Both the position numbers and the translations under genes were made by a program. The notes below the pieces were generated by a model. It was not told where the DNA came from and did no database searches. It worked only from the letters and a program-made list of their open reading frames with translations. Positions 9,004 through 20,412 of a DNA stretch of 64,000 bases are shown piece after piece. Source of the stretch: Lysobacteraceae bacterium (GTDB lineage: Bacteria > Pseudomonadota > Gammaproteobacteria > Xanthomonadales > Xanthomonadaceae); the NCBI GenBank assembly GCA_004297225.1, contig SCUI01000010.1, forward strand, positions 558,001 to 622,000, read 5' to 3'. Every line of letters begins with the position of its first letter. Positions within the stretch are counted from its first letter, which is position 1.

Positions 9004-9052
9004 TCGGGCGGGGAGCGCGCGCGACCGCGCATGCCGCCCGGGGAGGGTCGGC

Positions 9053-9631
9053 ATGCTGCTGGTGATCGACAACTACGACAGTTTCACCTTCAACCTCGTC
9101 CAGTACCTGCAGGCGCTGGGGGCCGAGGTGCGGGTGGAACGCAACGACGCACTGACGGTGGCGCAGATCGACGCGCTGGCGCCCGCGCGCATCCTCATTT
9201 CCCCCGGGCCCTGCACGCCGAACGAAGCGGGCGTGTGCCTGGACGTCGTGCGGGAACTCGGGCCGCGCATCCCGATCCTCGGGGTCTGCCTCGGCCACCA
9301 GGCGATCGGCCAGGCCTACGGCGGACAGGTGGTGCGCGCCGGCAGGATCATGCACGGCAAGACCTCGCGCATCCGCCACCATGGCACCGGCGTGTTCGCC
9401 GGCCTGCCCGATGGCTACGAGGCCACGCGCTACCACTCGCTGGTGGTGGATCGCGGTTCCTTGCCCGAGTGCCTGGAGGTGACCGCCTGGACCGAGGACG
9501 AGGACGGCGGCATCGAGGCGCTGATGGGGTTGCGGCATCGCTCGCATCCGGTGCAAGGGGTGCAGTTCCACCCCGAATCGATCCTCACCGAGCACGGGCA
9601 CGCATTGTTGAAGAACTTCCTGGAGTCATGA
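9053..9631 (+). CDS. trpG: Anthranilate synthase component II (glutamine amidotransferase)
   Basis: [18 protein letters not shown]...[14 protein letters not shown]...GVQFHPESI. Confidence 0.95.
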   Translation: MLLVIDNYDSFTFNLVQYLQALGAEVRVERNDALTVAQIDALAPARILISPGPCTPNEAGVCLDVVRELGPRIPILGVCLGHQAIGQAYGGQVVRAGRIMHGKTSRIRHHGTGVFAGLPDGYEATRYHSLVVDRGSLPECLEVTAWTEDEDGGIEALMGLRHRSHPVQGVQFHPESILTEHGHALLKNFLES

Positions 9632-10671
9632 TGGGCATCACCCCCGCGGAGGCGCTGCAGCGCACGATCGAGCATCGCGAGATCTTCCACGACGAGATGG
9701 TCGGGCTGATGCGCATGGTGATGCGTGGCGAAGTCTCGCCGGCGATGACCGCGGCGATCCTCACCGGCCTGCGGGTGAAGAAGGAAACCGTCGGCGAGAT
9801 CGCCGCGGCGGCGAGCGTGCTGCGCGAGTTCGCCCTGCCGGTGGAGGTCGCCGACCGCACCCACCTGGTGGATATCGTCGGCACCGGCGGCGACGGTGCG
9901 CACACCTTCAACATTTCCACCGCGGCGATGTTCGTGGCCGCCGCCGCCGGCGCGCGGGTGGCCAAGCACGGCAACCGCAGCGTGTCCTCCAGGTCGGGCG
10001 CCGCCGACGTGCTGGAAGCGCTGGGCGCGGCGATCGAGCTGGCGCCCGGACAGGTTGCCCGATGCCTGGAGGAGACCGGCATCGGCTTCATGTACGCGCC
10101 GCTGCACCATCCGGCGATGAAGGTCGTCGCACCGGTGCGCCGCGAGCTCGGCGTGCGCACGCTGTTCAACATCCTCGGGCCGCTGACCAACCCGGCCGGC
10201 GCGCCGTCGATCCTGATGGGCGTGTTCCACCCGGACCTGGTCGGCATCCAGGTGCGGGTACTGCAGCAGCTGGGCGCGAGCCGCGCGCTGGTGGTGTGGG
10301 GCCGCGACGGCATGGACGAACTGTCGCTGGGCGCGGCGACGCTGGTGGGGGAGCTGCGCGACGGCAGGATCCGCGAGTACGAGGTGCACCCGGAGGATTT
10401 CGGCATCGCCATGGCGCACACCCGCAACTTGCGCGTGGCCAACCCGGCCGAATCCGAAGCGATGCTGCGCGCGGCGCTGGACAACGTGCCGGGCCTGCCG
10501 CTGGAGATCGTCGCGCTGAACGCGGGCGCCGCGCTGTTCGCCGCCGGGGTCGCCGACGACATCGGCGACGGCATCGCCCGCGCGCGCGAGGCGATCGCTT
10601 CCGGTGCCGCGCGCGGCAAGCTCGCGCAGTTCGTCGCCACCAGCCAGCGCCTGGCGCGGGAACCGGCATGA
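9628..10671 (+). CDS. trpD: Anthranilate phosphoribosyltransferase
   Basis: [17 protein letters not shown]...[25 protein letters not shown] overlap with trpG. Confidence 0.95.
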   Translation: MMGITPAEALQRTIEHREIFHDEMVGLMRMVMRGEVSPAMTAAILTGLRVKKETVGEIAAAASVLREFALPVEVADRTHLVDIVGTGGDGAHTFNISTAAMFVAAAAGARVAKHGNRSVSSRSGAADVLEALGAAIELAPGQVARCLEETGIGFMYAPLHHPAMKVVAPVRRELGVRTLFNILGPLTNPAGAPSILMGVFHPDLVGIQVRVLQQLGASRALVVWGRDGMDELSLGAATLVGELRDGRIREYEVHPEDFGIAMAHTRNLRVANPAESEAMLRAALDNVPGLPLEIVALNAGAALFAAGVADDIGDGIARAREAIASGAARGKLAQFVATSQRLAREPA

Positions 10672-11474
10672 CGGTGCTGCAGCGGATCCTGGCGCGCAAG
10701 GCCGAAGAGGTCGCCGATCGCCGCGCGCGCGTGCCGCTGGCGGAGCTGGAAACGCGCGCGGCCGCGCAAGCGCCCGCGCGTGGATTCGGCGACGCGATCG
10801 AAAGGAAGATCGCCAGCGGCGCACCGGCGGTGATCGCCGAGGCCAAGCGCGCCAGCCCGTCGAAGGGCCTGATCCGCGCCGACTTCGACCCGGCCGCGAT
10901 CGCCCGCGGCTACGAAGCCGGCGGCGCGGCCTGCCTGTCGGTGCTGACCGACGAGGATTTCTTCCAGGGCAGCGATGCCTTCCTGCGGCAGGCGCGCGCG
11001 GCCTGCGCGCTGCCGGTGCTGCGCAAGGACTTCACCATCGATTCCTACCAGGTGTTCGAGGCGCGCGCGCTCGGTGCCGACTGCGTACTGCTGATCCTGG
11101 CCGCGCTGGAGGACGCCAGGTTGCACGAACTGGCGGCCCTGGCACTGGCGCTGGGCATGGACGTGCTGCTGGAAGCCCACGACCGCGTGGAACTGGAACG
11201 GGCCCTGCAGGTGCCCGGCGCCGGCGGGCGGATGCCGCTGCTGGGGATCAACAACCGCGACCTGCGCAGCTTCGCGGTGTCGCTGGACACCACGCTGTCG
11301 CTGCGCGACCGCGTCCCGCCCGGGCGGCGGCTGGTCACCGAAAGCGGCATCGCCGGCGCCGCGGACGTGGCCCGCCTGCGCGCCGCCGGCATCCACGCAT
11401 TCCTCGTCGGCGAGGCGTTCATGCGCGAACCCGATCCCGGCGCGGCGCTGCAACGGTTATTCTTCGCCGCATGA
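10668..11474 (+). CDS. trpC: Indole-3-glycerol-phosphate synthase
   Basis: [14 protein letters not shown]...[26 protein letters not shown]...GINNRDL. Confidence 0.95.
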   Translation: MTVLQRILARKAEEVADRRARVPLAELETRAAAQAPARGFGDAIERKIASGAPAVIAEAKRASPSKGLIRADFDPAAIARGYEAGGAACLSVLTDEDFFQGSDAFLRQARAACALPVLRKDFTIDSYQVFEARALGADCVLLILAALEDARLHELAALALALGMDVLLEAHDRVELERALQVPGAGGRMPLLGINNRDLRSFAVSLDTTLSLRDRVPPGRRLVTESGIAGAADVARLRAAGIHAFLVGEAFMREPDPGAALQRLFFAA

Positions 11475-12181
11475 CCGACGCCGCCGTCTCGGCCAGCCGC
11501 CCGCTGGTCGTATTCGACTTCGACCACACCCTCTACGATGGCGATTCCGGCGCGCACCTGGTTTCGTGGCTGCTCAAGCGCCGCCGCTGGCGCAAGGCGC
11601 TGGCACTGCTGGCGACGCCGCTGCTGCTGCCGTTGCTGGCCTGGTTGCCGACGCGCCGGCACGGCATTTCCGGCTACCTGTGGATCGGCACCGTCGGCGA
11701 CACGCGGCCGTTCGAGCGCCTGATCGACGCCTACGTCGCCGCCAACGCGCCTTCGATCCGCGCGCGCCTGCTGTCGCCGGCGCTGGCGGTGCTGCACGGG
11801 CACCGTGTGGCCGGCGACGAGGTCGTGGTCGCCACCGGCGCGCCGCCGGAGCTGGCGCGCGCGATCCTCGACTTCGTCGCCCACCAGGACCTGCCGGTGG
11901 TGGGCAGCCTCGGCCGCAGGATGCTGGGCGGCTATGTCACCGACCAGCACTGCCACGCCGGGAACAAGATGCGGATGCTGCGCGCGCGCGGCTACGGCGC
12001 GGTCGAGGTCGCCTATTCGGACAGCAGCGCCGACCTGCCGCTGTTGCGCGCGGCGCGCAAGCCGGTGGTGGTGAACCCCAAGCCGCGGCGCGTGGAAATG
12101 TTCCGCCGCGTGTTGCCTCCCGGCACGCCGATCCTCAACTGGGGATGCAGCAGCCGGGCAGGGGATCAACGCGTCCCGTAG
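11471..12181 (+). CDS. HAD-family phosphatase
   Basis: [27 protein letters not shown]. Confidence 0.85.
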   Translation: MTDAAVSASRPLVVFDFDHTLYDGDSGAHLVSWLLKRRRWRKALALLATPLLLPLLAWLPTRRHGISGYLWIGTVGDTRPFERLIDAYVAANAPSIRARLLSPALAVLHGHRVAGDEVVVATGAPPELARAILDFVAHQDLPVVGSLGRRMLGGYVTDQHCHAGNKMRMLRARGYGAVEVAYSDSSADLPLLRAARKPVVVNPKPRRVEMFRRVLPPGTPILNWGCSSRAGDQRVP

Positions 12182-12849
12182 AGGACGATGGTCTTGCCGC
12201 GCGCGTGCAGCACGCCGTCGGCCTGCAGCTTCTTCAGCACGCGGCCTGCCATTTCGCGCGAGCAGCCGACCAGGCGCGCGAGCTCCTGGCGCGACACGCG
12301 CAGCTGCGTGCCCTGCGGATGCGTCATCGCCTCCGGCTCCTGGGTCAGGTCGTGCAGCGTGCGGACGATGCGGTCGGTGACGTCGAGGAAGGCCAGGCGC
12401 CCGGCCTTGCGGCTGGTGTCCAGCAGCCGCCGCGACAGCTGCGAGCCGATCTGCCACAGCAGCTTCGGCGCATCCGCCACCAGCGGCCCGGCGAACAGCT
12501 GGTACAGGCGCTCGTAGCTGATCTCGGCGAGCTCGCAGGCGACGCGGGTGCGGAGGATGACCTCGCGCCGCTCCGATTCGATGAACAGGCCCATTTCGCC
12601 GACGAATTCGCCGGCGCCGAAGTAGCCCAGCACCAGCTCGCGGCCGTCGTCTTCCTCGGTGATGATGCTGGTCGAGCCGTTGACCATGTAATACAGGGTG
12701 CCGGCCGGGTCGCCGGGCCGGAACACGTCGGTCCGGGCGGGGTAGCGGCGCCGGTGGCAATAGCCGAGGAAGCGGTCGATGGCGGTGGCATCCGGGGCCA
12801 GCGGGTTGTTGCTGGCTGGGCGGTGTGCTCCGTGCGGGGCGGTCGACAT
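12166..12849 (-). CDS. clp: CRP/FNR-like regulator (Clp)
   Basis: cNMP domain [40 protein letters not shown] plus [25 protein letters not shown]; next to speD as in Xanthomonas. Confidence 0.88.
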   Translation of the reverse strand: MSTAPHGAHRPASNNPLAPDATAIDRFLGYCHRRRYPARTDVFRPGDPAGTLYYMVNGSTSIITEEDDGRELVLGYFGAGEFVGEMGLFIESERREVILRTRVACELAEISYERLYQLFAGPLVADAPKLLWQIGSQLSRRLLDTSRKAGRLAFLDVTDRIVRTLHDLTQEPEAMTHPQGTQLRVSRQELARLVGCSREMAGRVLKKLQADGVLHARGKTIVLYGTR

Positions 12850-12983
12850 GCGGGTTCCATCGGCAGGCAGGTGGCCAGCAGGTTAGTCGCTGGCCGCCCG
12901 CCCGGCAAACCCGTGAGGGTGGCGTCCTTGGGGTACCCGGCCGGATGCCGCATAATTCCGCTCTTCGCCCACCGGAAAGGCCG

Positions 12984-13781
12984 ATGTCCGTGGTCAAGCC
13001 ACTCCCGCGCCTGAAGCTCCAGGGCTTCAACAACCTGACCAAGGCGCTGTCGTTCAACATCTACGACGTCTGCTATGCCGTGTCCGAGGACCAGCGCCGG
13101 CGCTACATCGAGTACATCGACGAGGAATACAACGCCGACCGGCTGACCCAGATCCTCACCGACGTCGCCGACATCATCGGCGCCAACGTGCTCAACGTCG
13201 CCCGCCAGGACTACGACCCGCAGGGCGCCTCGGTGACGATCCTGATCTCCGAGGAGCCGGTGATCGACAAGTCGCAGGCCAAGGGCGTGATCTCCGACGC
13301 CGTGGTCGCGCACCTGGACAAGTCGCACATCACCGTCCACACCTATCCGGAAACCCACCCGGACAACGGCATCGCCACCTTCCGCGCCGACATCGACGTC
13401 GCCACCTGCGGGGTGATCTCGCCGCTGAAGGCGTTGAACTACCTGATCGAGTCGCTGGAATCGGACATCGTGGTGATGGACTACCGGGTGCGCGGCTTCA
13501 CCCGCGACATCAAGGGCCGCAAGCACTACATCGACCACAAGATCAACTCGATCCAGGACTACCTGGCCAAGAACATCCGCTCGCGCTACGAGATGCTCGA
13601 CGTCAACGTCTACCAGGAAAACATCTTCCACACCAAGATGCACCTGAACGACTTCGACCTCGACAACTACCTGTTCGAGGAAAAGGCCAAGAACCTGTCG
13701 TTCAAGGAGCGGATGAAGATCGAGGCCCGGCTCAAGCGCGAGATCGAGGAGCTCTACCACGGCCGCAACCTGGTGGAGTGA
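12984..13781 (+). CDS. speD: S-adenosylmethionine decarboxylase proenzyme
   Basis: [23 protein letters not shown]...[36 protein letters not shown]. Confidence 0.95.
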   Translation: MSVVKPLPRLKLQGFNNLTKALSFNIYDVCYAVSEDQRRRYIEYIDEEYNADRLTQILTDVADIIGANVLNVARQDYDPQGASVTILISEEPVIDKSQAKGVISDAVVAHLDKSHITVHTYPETHPDNGIATFRADIDVATCGVISPLKALNYLIESLESDIVVMDYRVRGFTRDIKGRKHYIDHKINSIQDYLAKNIRSRYEMLDVNVYQENIFHTKMHLNDFDLDNYLFEEKAKNLSFKERMKIEARLKREIEELYHGRNLVE

Positions 13782-13793
13782 CGCCTCCCACAA

Positions 13794-14432
13794 TCAAAGC
13801 CTGTAAGCCACGGTCTTCATCAAGCGCGAGGCCGCCGCCATCAGCGACGGCACCGACGGCGGCAAGGAGCGCGCCCCTGCGGCTTCCGCGTTCGCCGCGT
13901 GCCGCGCCTCGTCGGACTTCATCGTCGCCAGGATCGCGCGGCTGCGCGCGTCGGCTTCGGGCAGCACGCGCAGGTGCTCGTCCAGGTGCGCTTCCACCTG
14001 GCGCTCGGTCTCGACCACGAAGCCCAGGTTCCAGCCGTCGCCGCGCAGCCCGGCGACCGCGCCGATCGCGAAGCTGCCGGCGTACCACAGCGGGTTGAGC
14101 AGGCTGGCGCGGCTGTCGAGTTCGCGCAGGCGATCGGCGCACCAGACCAGGTGGTCGGTCTCCTCCTGCGCGGCCGCGAGCAGCTGGCGACGGGTGGCGG
14201 CGTCGCGCGCGACGGCGGCCTGGCCGACGTACAGCGCCTGCGCGCAGACCTCGCCGACGTGGTTGATGCGCATCAGCCCGGCGGCGTGGCGGCGCTCGTC
14301 CTCGTCGAGCACGACCTCCGGCTCGCCGCGCCCGGGATTCGGCCGCTCGGCATGCAGGCTGCCGGTGATCGTCGCCAAGGCGTTCTGGGCGCCGTCGAGC
14401 AGGCGGTCCAGCGGGGTCAACATGCGTTCCAT
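13794..14432 (-). CDS. coq7: Demethoxyubiquinone hydroxylase
   Basis: [21 protein letters not shown]...[18 protein letters not shown]. Confidence 0.93.
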   Translation of the reverse strand: MERMLTPLDRLLDGAQNALATITGSLHAERPNPGRGEPEVVLDEDERRHAAGLMRINHVGEVCAQALYVGQAAVARDAATRRQLLAAAQEETDHLVWCADRLRELDSRASLLNPLWYAGSFAIGAVAGLRGDGWNLGFVVETERQVEAHLDEHLRVLPEADARSRAILATMKSDEARHAANAEAAGARSLPPSVPSLMAAASRLMKTVAYRL

Positions 14433-14436
14433 GGGC

Positions 14437-15561
14437 TCAGGATAGCTGTTCGGCGAGGAATTCGAGCGGATGCTGCACGCGCATGCCGGTGCCGTTGGCC
14501 AGGTGCAGGCGGCAGCCGATGTTGGCGCTGAGCAGGCGGGTGGCGCCGCTGGCGTGCAGTTGCGCGAGCAGGGGTTCGCGGAAGCGCGCTGCGCGCGCGG
14601 GATCGGTGGCCAGCTGGGTGCCGGCGGCACCGCAGCAGCCGTGGCCGGCGTCCAGCGAAACCACTTCGAGGCCCGGCACGCGCGCGAGCAGCGCCCGGGT
14701 GGCCGCGACGCTGTGCACGCCGTTGCGCTGGGTGCAGGGCAGGTGCAGCGCGACGCGCTCGCGGCACGGACGGAACGCGAGGGCTTCGACCCGTGCGGCG
14801 AGGAACACCTGCGCATCCTCGGTCGCGGCGACGCCGCGCAGGCTCGCCTCGAGCGTTTCGTGGCAGCCGCTGGCCAGCGTCAGCACGGTGCCGGCACGGG
14901 CGAACGCGCGCTGGTTGCGCGCGCCCAGGGCCGCCGTCGCGGCCAGGTCGCCCGCGTGCGCGTGCAGCGCGCCGCAGCAGCCCTGGCCGCCGGGTTCGGC
15001 CACCACCACGCCGGCCGCCGCGCACAGGCGGCCGACGGCATCACGCAGCCCGGCTTCGTAGGGCCCGGCGACGCAACCGCGGAACAGCGCGACGTCGCCT
15101 TGCCGGGGCAGCGCCGGCCCGCGCCGCGCAGCGGGCGGGCGTGGCAGCAGGCGCAGCGCCCGCGGCAGCAGCGGCCACGCCAGGCGGTAGCACCAGAGCA
15201 TTGCCGCCAGCACCCGGGGCCGCGCCGAAAGCCATTCGAGGGCGCGCTGGGTGAAACCAGGCTGGCGCCGGGCCCGCTGCCGTTCACGCGCGAGCACCAG
15301 CAGGGCCCCGTACTCGACCCCGGACGGGCACACTTCCTCGCAGTTGCGGCAGGCCAGGCAGTGGTCCAGGTGGTCCTCGCCGGCTTCCGTGGCCGCCACG
15401 GTCCCCAGCACCAGCGCCCTGGCCATCGCGATCCGGCCGCGGGCCGATTCGGCCTCGATCGCCTCCACCTGGTAGGTCGGGCACACCGGCAGGCACAGCC
15501 CGCACTGGACGCAGACGTCGGCCAGCGCCAGCAGCGGGTCGGGGGCGGCGGGACCGTTCAT
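14437..15561 (-). CDS. (Fe-S)-binding protein, glycolate oxidase iron-sulfur subunit-like
   Basis: [32 protein letters not shown], two CCG motifs. Confidence 0.85.
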   Translation of the reverse strand: MNGPAAPDPLLALADVCVQCGLCLPVCPTYQVEAIEAESARGRIAMARALVLGTVAATEAGEDHLDHCLACRNCEEVCPSGVEYGALLVLARERQRARRQPGFTQRALEWLSARPRVLAAMLWCYRLAWPLLPRALRLLPRPPAARRGPALPRQGDVALFRGCVAGPYEAGLRDAVGRLCAAAGVVVAEPGGQGCCGALHAHAGDLAATAALGARNQRAFARAGTVLTLASGCHETLEASLRGVAATEDAQVFLAARVEALAFRPCRERVALHLPCTQRNGVHSVAATRALLARVPGLEVVSLDAGHGCCGAAGTQLATDPARAARFREPLLAQLHASGATRLLSANIGCRLHLANGTGMRVQHPLEFLAEQLS

Positions 15562-15703
15562 GTCCACAGGATAGGCGCGGTTGCGGCGGGAGCCGTGGCC
15601 CGCTATCATTCCGCGTCTTGCATTTCGCTTCCACAACGCGTGGCGAAGTTCGCCCGGCAGGCCGCCGCCCGAACCAGCCCGACAAGGTACCAACCGACCC
15701 GCC

Positions 15704-16132
15704 ATGAAGACTTTCAGCGCCAAGAACGAGACCGTCCAGCGGGACTGGTACCTCGTCGATGCCGAGGGCAAGACCCTTGGCCGCCTCGCCTCCGAGATCG
15801 CGCGCCGCCTGCGCGGCAAGCACAAGCCCGTCTTTACCCCGCACGTGGACACCGGCGACTACATCGTCGTGGTCAACGCGGAGAAGGTCGCGGTCACCGG
15901 CAAGAAGCTGCAGGACAAGATGTACCACCGGTTCACCGGCTACGTCGGCAACCTGAAGACCGAAAGCCTGGCCCAGGCGCTTGAGCGCCACCCCGAGCGC
16001 GTGATCGAGACCGCGGTGAAGGGCATGCTGCCCAAGAACCCGCTCGGCCGCGCGATGTACCGCAAGCTCAAGGTGTACAAGGGTGCCGAGCACCCGCACG
16101 CCGCCCAGCAGCCGCAGCCGCTCGAGATCTAA
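15704..16132 (+). CDS. rplM: 50S ribosomal protein L13
   Basis: [33 protein letters not shown]. Confidence 0.97.
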   Translation: MKTFSAKNETVQRDWYLVDAEGKTLGRLASEIARRLRGKHKPVFTPHVDTGDYIVVVNAEKVAVTGKKLQDKMYHRFTGYVGNLKTESLAQALERHPERVIETAVKGMLPKNPLGRAMYRKLKVYKGAEHPHAAQQPQPLEI

Positions 16133-16141
16133 GGTAACCAC

Positions 16142-16534
16142 ATGGCAACCCAGCAGAATTACGGCACCGGCCGCCGCAAGTCCTCCACCGCCCGCGTGTT
16201 CCTGCGCAAGGGCAGCGGCGCCATCACCATCAACGAGCGCCCGCTCGACGAATTCTTCGGTCGCGAGACCGCGCGCATGATCGTGCGCCAGCCGCTCGAG
16301 CTGACCCAGTCGACCGGCAAGTTCGACGTCGTCGCCACGGTCGAGGGCGGTGGCACCACCGGCCAGGCCGGCGCCCTGCGCCTGGGCATCGCCCGCGCGC
16401 TGGTCGAGTACGACGAGACGCTGAAGCCGGACCTGCGCAAGGCCGGGTTCATGACCCGCGATGCGCGCGAGGTCGAGCGCAAGAAGGTCGGCCTGCACAA
16501 GGCGCGCCGCGCCACGCAGTTCTCCAAGCGTTAA
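16142..16534 (+). CDS. rpsI: 30S ribosomal protein S9
   Basis: [34 protein letters not shown]...QFSKR. Confidence 0.97.
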   Translation: MATQQNYGTGRRKSSTARVFLRKGSGAITINERPLDEFFGRETARMIVRQPLELTQSTGKFDVVATVEGGGTTGQAGALRLGIARALVEYDETLKPDLRKAGFMTRDAREVERKKVGLHKARRATQFSKR

Positions 16535-16581
16535 TGCTTGTCGTCGCCGGGGCCCGGCTCCGGCGCTACAATTTTTTGCAC

Positions 16582-16656
16582 AGCCCCGTCGCCAAGCGGT
16601 AAGGCACCTGACTCTGACTCAGGCATTCGGAGGTTCGAATCCTTCCGGGGCTGCCA
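16582..16656 (+). tRNA. tRNA-Gln (anticodon CTG)
   Basis: AGCCCCG...CGGGGCT GCCA, anticodon loop CTCTGAC, T-arm GGTTCGAATCC; CCA encoded. Confidence 0.93.
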
Positions 16657-16664
16657 GATCCAAG

Positions 16665-16693
16665 AAAACCCGCCCGCGTGGCGGGTTTTTTTT
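16665..16693 (+). terminator. Rho-independent terminator after tRNA-Gln
   Basis: AAAACCCGCC-cgcgt-GGCGGGTTTT followed by T tract. Confidence 0.85.
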
Positions 16694-16732
16694 GGGCACC
16701 CGGAAACGGCAGCCGCGGACGGCGCATGCCGA

Positions 16733-17878
16733 TCAGCCGCGGACGGGGTCGCGGCTGTCGTGCGCCTTGCGCAGCAACTCGCTGCTCTCGCGCAGCAGGG
16801 CCGGGGCCAGTTCGCCGAAATATCCCTGGACGTCGTGGAAACGCTCGATCAGCGCGTCGCGCTGGCCGTCGCGTACCAGTTGCAGCAGGTCGTCGAGGGT
16901 TTGCCGGTAATCGCCCAGCAGCTCGGGAAGGTGGGCCGCGGCCATGATGATGTCGGCATACAGTGCCGGGCTTTGCGCGAACAGACGGCCGACCATGGCC
17001 AGTTCCAGCCGGTAGATCGGCGAACTCAACCGCAGCAGTTCCTGCAGGTCCGCGCCCTGGCGCTGCAGGAATGCGCCATAGGCCATGCTGGTGAAGTGGC
17101 GCATCGCCTGGATCAGCACCATCGCGCGGTCATGCTGCACGGGCGACTCATCGCGGAGCACCGCGCCCCAGACCGCCATCTGTTCGAGCAGCCAGCGATA
17201 TTGCGGCTGGCCGCGGCCGTGGCACACGACGATCACCTGCTTGGCCAGGTTGCCCACGTCCGGGCCGAACATCGGGTGCAGCCCGACCACGGGACCCGCA
17301 TGCCGGTCCAGCATCGCCTGCAGTGGCGCCGCCTTGATGCTGGTGACATCGGCGAGCACGCAATCGGCCGGCAGTTCCGGCAACGCGCGGATCACCGCGC
17401 AGGTACGGTCGATCGGCACCGCCACCAGCACCAGTGCGGCATCGGCCAGCGCCTCGCGGGCGTGCCCCCAGTCGTCCTTTTCCAGGGTGCGCAGGGGGTA
17501 TCCCGATCGCGCGAAGAACGTGCCCAGGCATCGCCCCACCGCCCCGTGGCCACCGACGATGACGACCGGCCGCGACAGGTCCCCGGTGGCCGGAAACCGC
17601 GCGTCCTGGGTCGCATACGATTCGCGCATCACCCGCCGCAGGACGTCCTCGACCAGATCGGGACTGACCTGCGCGGCAGCGGCCGCCTCGCGTCGCGCCG
17701 CCAGCAGCTCGGTTTCGCGCTCGGGGACGTACAGCGGCAGGCCGTGGGCGCTCTTGTGTTCGCCCACCGCGGCGGTCATGCGCGCGCGCTGCGCAAGCAA
17801 CTGGATCAGTTCGCCGTCGATGCGGTCGATCTGTGCACGCAATCCGGACAGGTCACTGGACACGTTCGCCCTCCTCAT
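16733..17878 (-). CDS. tyrA: Chorismate mutase / prephenate dehydrogenase
   Basis: LRAQIDRIDGELIQLLAQRARMTAAVGEHK (CM) and VVIVGGHGAVGRCLGTFFARSGYPL (PDH). Confidence 0.9.
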   Translation of the reverse strand: MRRANVSSDLSGLRAQIDRIDGELIQLLAQRARMTAAVGEHKSAHGLPLYVPERETELLAARREAAAAAQVSPDLVEDVLRRVMRESYATQDARFPATGDLSRPVVIVGGHGAVGRCLGTFFARSGYPLRTLEKDDWGHAREALADAALVLVAVPIDRTCAVIRALPELPADCVLADVTSIKAAPLQAMLDRHAGPVVGLHPMFGPDVGNLAKQVIVVCHGRGQPQYRWLLEQMAVWGAVLRDESPVQHDRAMVLIQAMRHFTSMAYGAFLQRQGADLQELLRLSSPIYRLELAMVGRLFAQSPALYADIIMAAAHLPELLGDYRQTLDDLLQLVRDGQRDALIERFHDVQGYFGELAPALLRESSELLRKAHDSRDPVRG

Positions 17879-17939
17879 CGCGCCCGAACGCCGGACATCG
17901 ATATTGTAGATACGCCACCCGGGGCTCCTACAATGACGC

Positions 17940-18683
17940 ATGGAGCCCGCGTTCCCGCCGCCCTACACGCCCCCCGCCGCGCTGCTCTCGCAACTGCGCG
18001 GGCATGGTTACGCCGTGCTTGCGCCCGAGGCGGTCGCCGGGCTGTGTGGCGTGGGCCTGGACGCGCTGCAGGCGCTGGCGCCGTCCTGGGGCGACCTTCC
18101 GCCAGACCGATACCTGCGCGACGGCGGCCGCTACCGCCAGCGCCGGCATGCCTGCTACGTACTGGCCGATGGCGCCGTGGCGCCGGTACCGCGGCGCGCG
18201 CACTGGCAGTCGCTCGAGTACAACGCGCTGCACGGCGGCATGCATCGCTGGTTCGAACCGATCGAAGCGATGGTCGCTTCGCAGCCTGCGTGGGCGCAAA
18301 CCATGGTTGCCCTGGCGCGCCTTTTCTCGCAGTTGCATGACACGCGCCGCTGGCACGTGGAGGCGCACCAGTTCCGGATCGACACCGCCGACGGCATCGG
18401 CCGGCCGACGCCGGAAGGCGCGCACCGCGATGGCGTGGACTTCGTCGCGGTGTTCCTGGTCGCGCGGGAGAACATCAAGGGCGGCGAAACCCGGGTCTTC
18501 GAAGCCGCCGGTGCCGCGGGCCTGCGCTTCACCCTGGCCCGGCCGTGGTCCCTGCTGCTGCTCGATGATGCGCGCGTGATCCACGAGTCCACGCCGATCC
18601 AGCCGGAGGATCCCGATGCCCCCGGGCATCGCGACACGCTGGTGCTGACCTACCGCGCCGAAGGCTTCCAGGGCGACACCTGA
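17940..18683 (+). CDS. 2OG-Fe dioxygenase family protein (PF10014-like)
   Basis: VEAHQFRIDTADGIGRPTPEGAHRDGVDFVAVFLVARENIKGGET...HESTPI. Confidence 0.85.
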   Translation: MEPAFPPPYTPPAALLSQLRGHGYAVLAPEAVAGLCGVGLDALQALAPSWGDLPPDRYLRDGGRYRQRRHACYVLADGAVAPVPRRAHWQSLEYNALHGGMHRWFEPIEAMVASQPAWAQTMVALARLFSQLHDTRRWHVEAHQFRIDTADGIGRPTPEGAHRDGVDFVAVFLVARENIKGGETRVFEAAGAAGLRFTLARPWSLLLLDDARVIHESTPIQPEDPDAPGHRDTLVLTYRAEGFQGDT

Positions 18684-18722
18684 GCGCAGGCTACAATCCG
18701 CGGTTCCCCACGGAGGAACCCC

Positions 18723-19712
18723 ATGAAACTCGGAAGCCTCAAGGAAGGCGGGCGCGACGGCACCCTGGTGGTGGTCTCGCGCGACCTTGCGCAGGCGGTG
18801 CGCGCCACCGGCATCGCGCCGACGCTGCAGCGCGCGCTGGAGGACTGGTCGAACATGGCGCCGCGCCTGGCGGCGCTGTCCGAAGCGCTCGACGCCGGCA
18901 GCGCCGACGGCGCCTTCGCGCTGGAAATGCCGGCGCTCGCCGCGCCGCTGCCGCGCGCTTATGAATTCGTCGACGGCAGTGCCTACCTGCCGCACGTGGA
19001 GCGCGTGCGCCGCGCCCGCGGCGCGGAGGTCCCGGCGAGCTTCTACAGCGACCCGCTGATGTACCAGGCGACCAGCGCCGGCTTCCTGGGCCCGCGCGAC
19101 CCGGTGCGCGTGGTGAGCGAGGACTACGGCATCGACCTGGAAGCCGAGATCGTCGTGGTCACCGACGACGTGCCGATGGGGGTGACGGCCGAACAGGCCG
19201 CCGCGCACATCCAGCTGGTCGGCCTGGTCAACGACGTGTCGCTGCGCAACCTGATCCCGGGCGAACTCGCCAAGGGCTTCGGCTTCCTGCAATCCAAGCC
19301 GCGCTCGGCGCTGTCGCCGGTGTTCGTGACGCCGGACGAGCTGGGCGGATCCTGGCGCGGCAACAAGCTGCACCTGCCGCTGGTCACCCACGTCAACGGC
19401 GAATGGTTCGGCGCGCCGGAAGCGGGCGTGGACATGCAGTTCGACTTCGCCCAGCTGGTGGCGCACGCGGCGAAGACGCGGCCGTTGTCGGCGGGCACGA
19501 TCGTCGGCTCGGGCACCATCGCCAACCAGGACACCAGCCTGGGCGCGTCCTGCTTCGCCGAGAAGCGCACGGTCGAGGCACTGGCCACCGGCAAGCCGGT
19601 GACGCCGTTCATGTCGTTCGGCGACCAGGTGCGGATCGAAATGCTCGACCGCGACGGCAACAGCCTGTTCGGCGCCATCGAACAGCGCATCGAGCGGCAG
19701 CCGCTGCCGTAA
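18723..19712 (+). CDS. Fumarylacetoacetate hydrolase family protein
   Basis: YGIDLEAEIVVVTDDVPMG...GLVNDVSLRNL...GTIANQDTSLGASCFAEKRTVE. Confidence 0.9.
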   Translation: MKLGSLKEGGRDGTLVVVSRDLAQAVRATGIAPTLQRALEDWSNMAPRLAALSEALDAGSADGAFALEMPALAAPLPRAYEFVDGSAYLPHVERVRRARGAEVPASFYSDPLMYQATSAGFLGPRDPVRVVSEDYGIDLEAEIVVVTDDVPMGVTAEQAAAHIQLVGLVNDVSLRNLIPGELAKGFGFLQSKPRSALSPVFVTPDELGGSWRGNKLHLPLVTHVNGEWFGAPEAGVDMQFDFAQLVAHAAKTRPLSAGTIVGSGTIANQDTSLGASCFAEKRTVEALATGKPVTPFMSFGDQVRIEMLDRDGNSLFGAIEQRIERQPLP

Positions 19713-19742
19713 GATCGGCCAAAGGGAAACCGGGGAGCTTCG

Positions 19743-20402
19743 ATGGATCGTCTGTGCCTGTTTTCGTACTGGCGCTCCAGCGCGTCCTACCGCGTGCGGA
19801 TCGGCCTGAACCTGAAGGCATTGCCGTACGACATCATGCCCGTGCACCTGCTGCGCGACGGTGGCCAGCAACGCACGCCGGAGTTCCGCGAAGCCAACCC
19901 GCAGATGCTGGTGCCGGTGCTGCAGCACGGCCAGCGCATGCTGCGGCAGTCTTTGTCCATCCTCGAGTACCTGGACGAGATGTGGCCGGAGCATCCGCTG
20001 CTGCCCGCGACCGCGCGCGATCGCCAGCGCGTGCGTGCGCTGGCGCAGGTGGTGGCCTGCGACGTCCATCCGCTGAACAACCTGCGCGTGCTGCAGTATT
20101 TCGAGAACGAGTGGGGGGTGCCGCAGGCCGAGCGCGAGAGCTGGGCCAGGCACTGGATGGCGGAAGGCTTCGCCGCTTTCGAGGCACTGCTGCACGACCA
20201 CCCGTCCACCGGTGCCTACTGCGACGGCGACGTGCCGACCCTGGCCGACTGCTGCCTGGTGCCGCAGGTGTACAACGCGCGCCGCTTCGGCCTGGACCTG
20301 TCGCCCTATCCGACCATCGTCCGCATCGAACAGGCCTGCCTGGCGCTGCCCGAGTTCCAGGCCGCCAGGCCGGAAGCCCAGCCGGACGCGCCGGCCACTT
20401 GA
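19743..20402 (+). CDS. maiA: Maleylacetoacetate isomerase
   Basis: LCLFSYWRSSASYRVRIGLNLKALPYDIMPVHLLRDGGQQ. Confidence 0.93.
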   Translation: MDRLCLFSYWRSSASYRVRIGLNLKALPYDIMPVHLLRDGGQQRTPEFREANPQMLVPVLQHGQRMLRQSLSILEYLDEMWPEHPLLPATARDRQRVRALAQVVACDVHPLNNLRVLQYFENEWGVPQAERESWARHWMAEGFAAFEALLHDHPSTGAYCDGDVPTLADCCLVPQVYNARRFGLDLSPYPTIVRIEQACLALPEFQAARPEAQPDAPAT

Positions 20403-20412
20403 CCTGCGGGAG

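Noticed and set aside
12873-12895. Inverted repeat GGCCAGC-N9-GCTGGCC between clp and speD
   Set aside because: Real dyad, but short GC-rich repeats like this are expected by chance at this GC content; no further support
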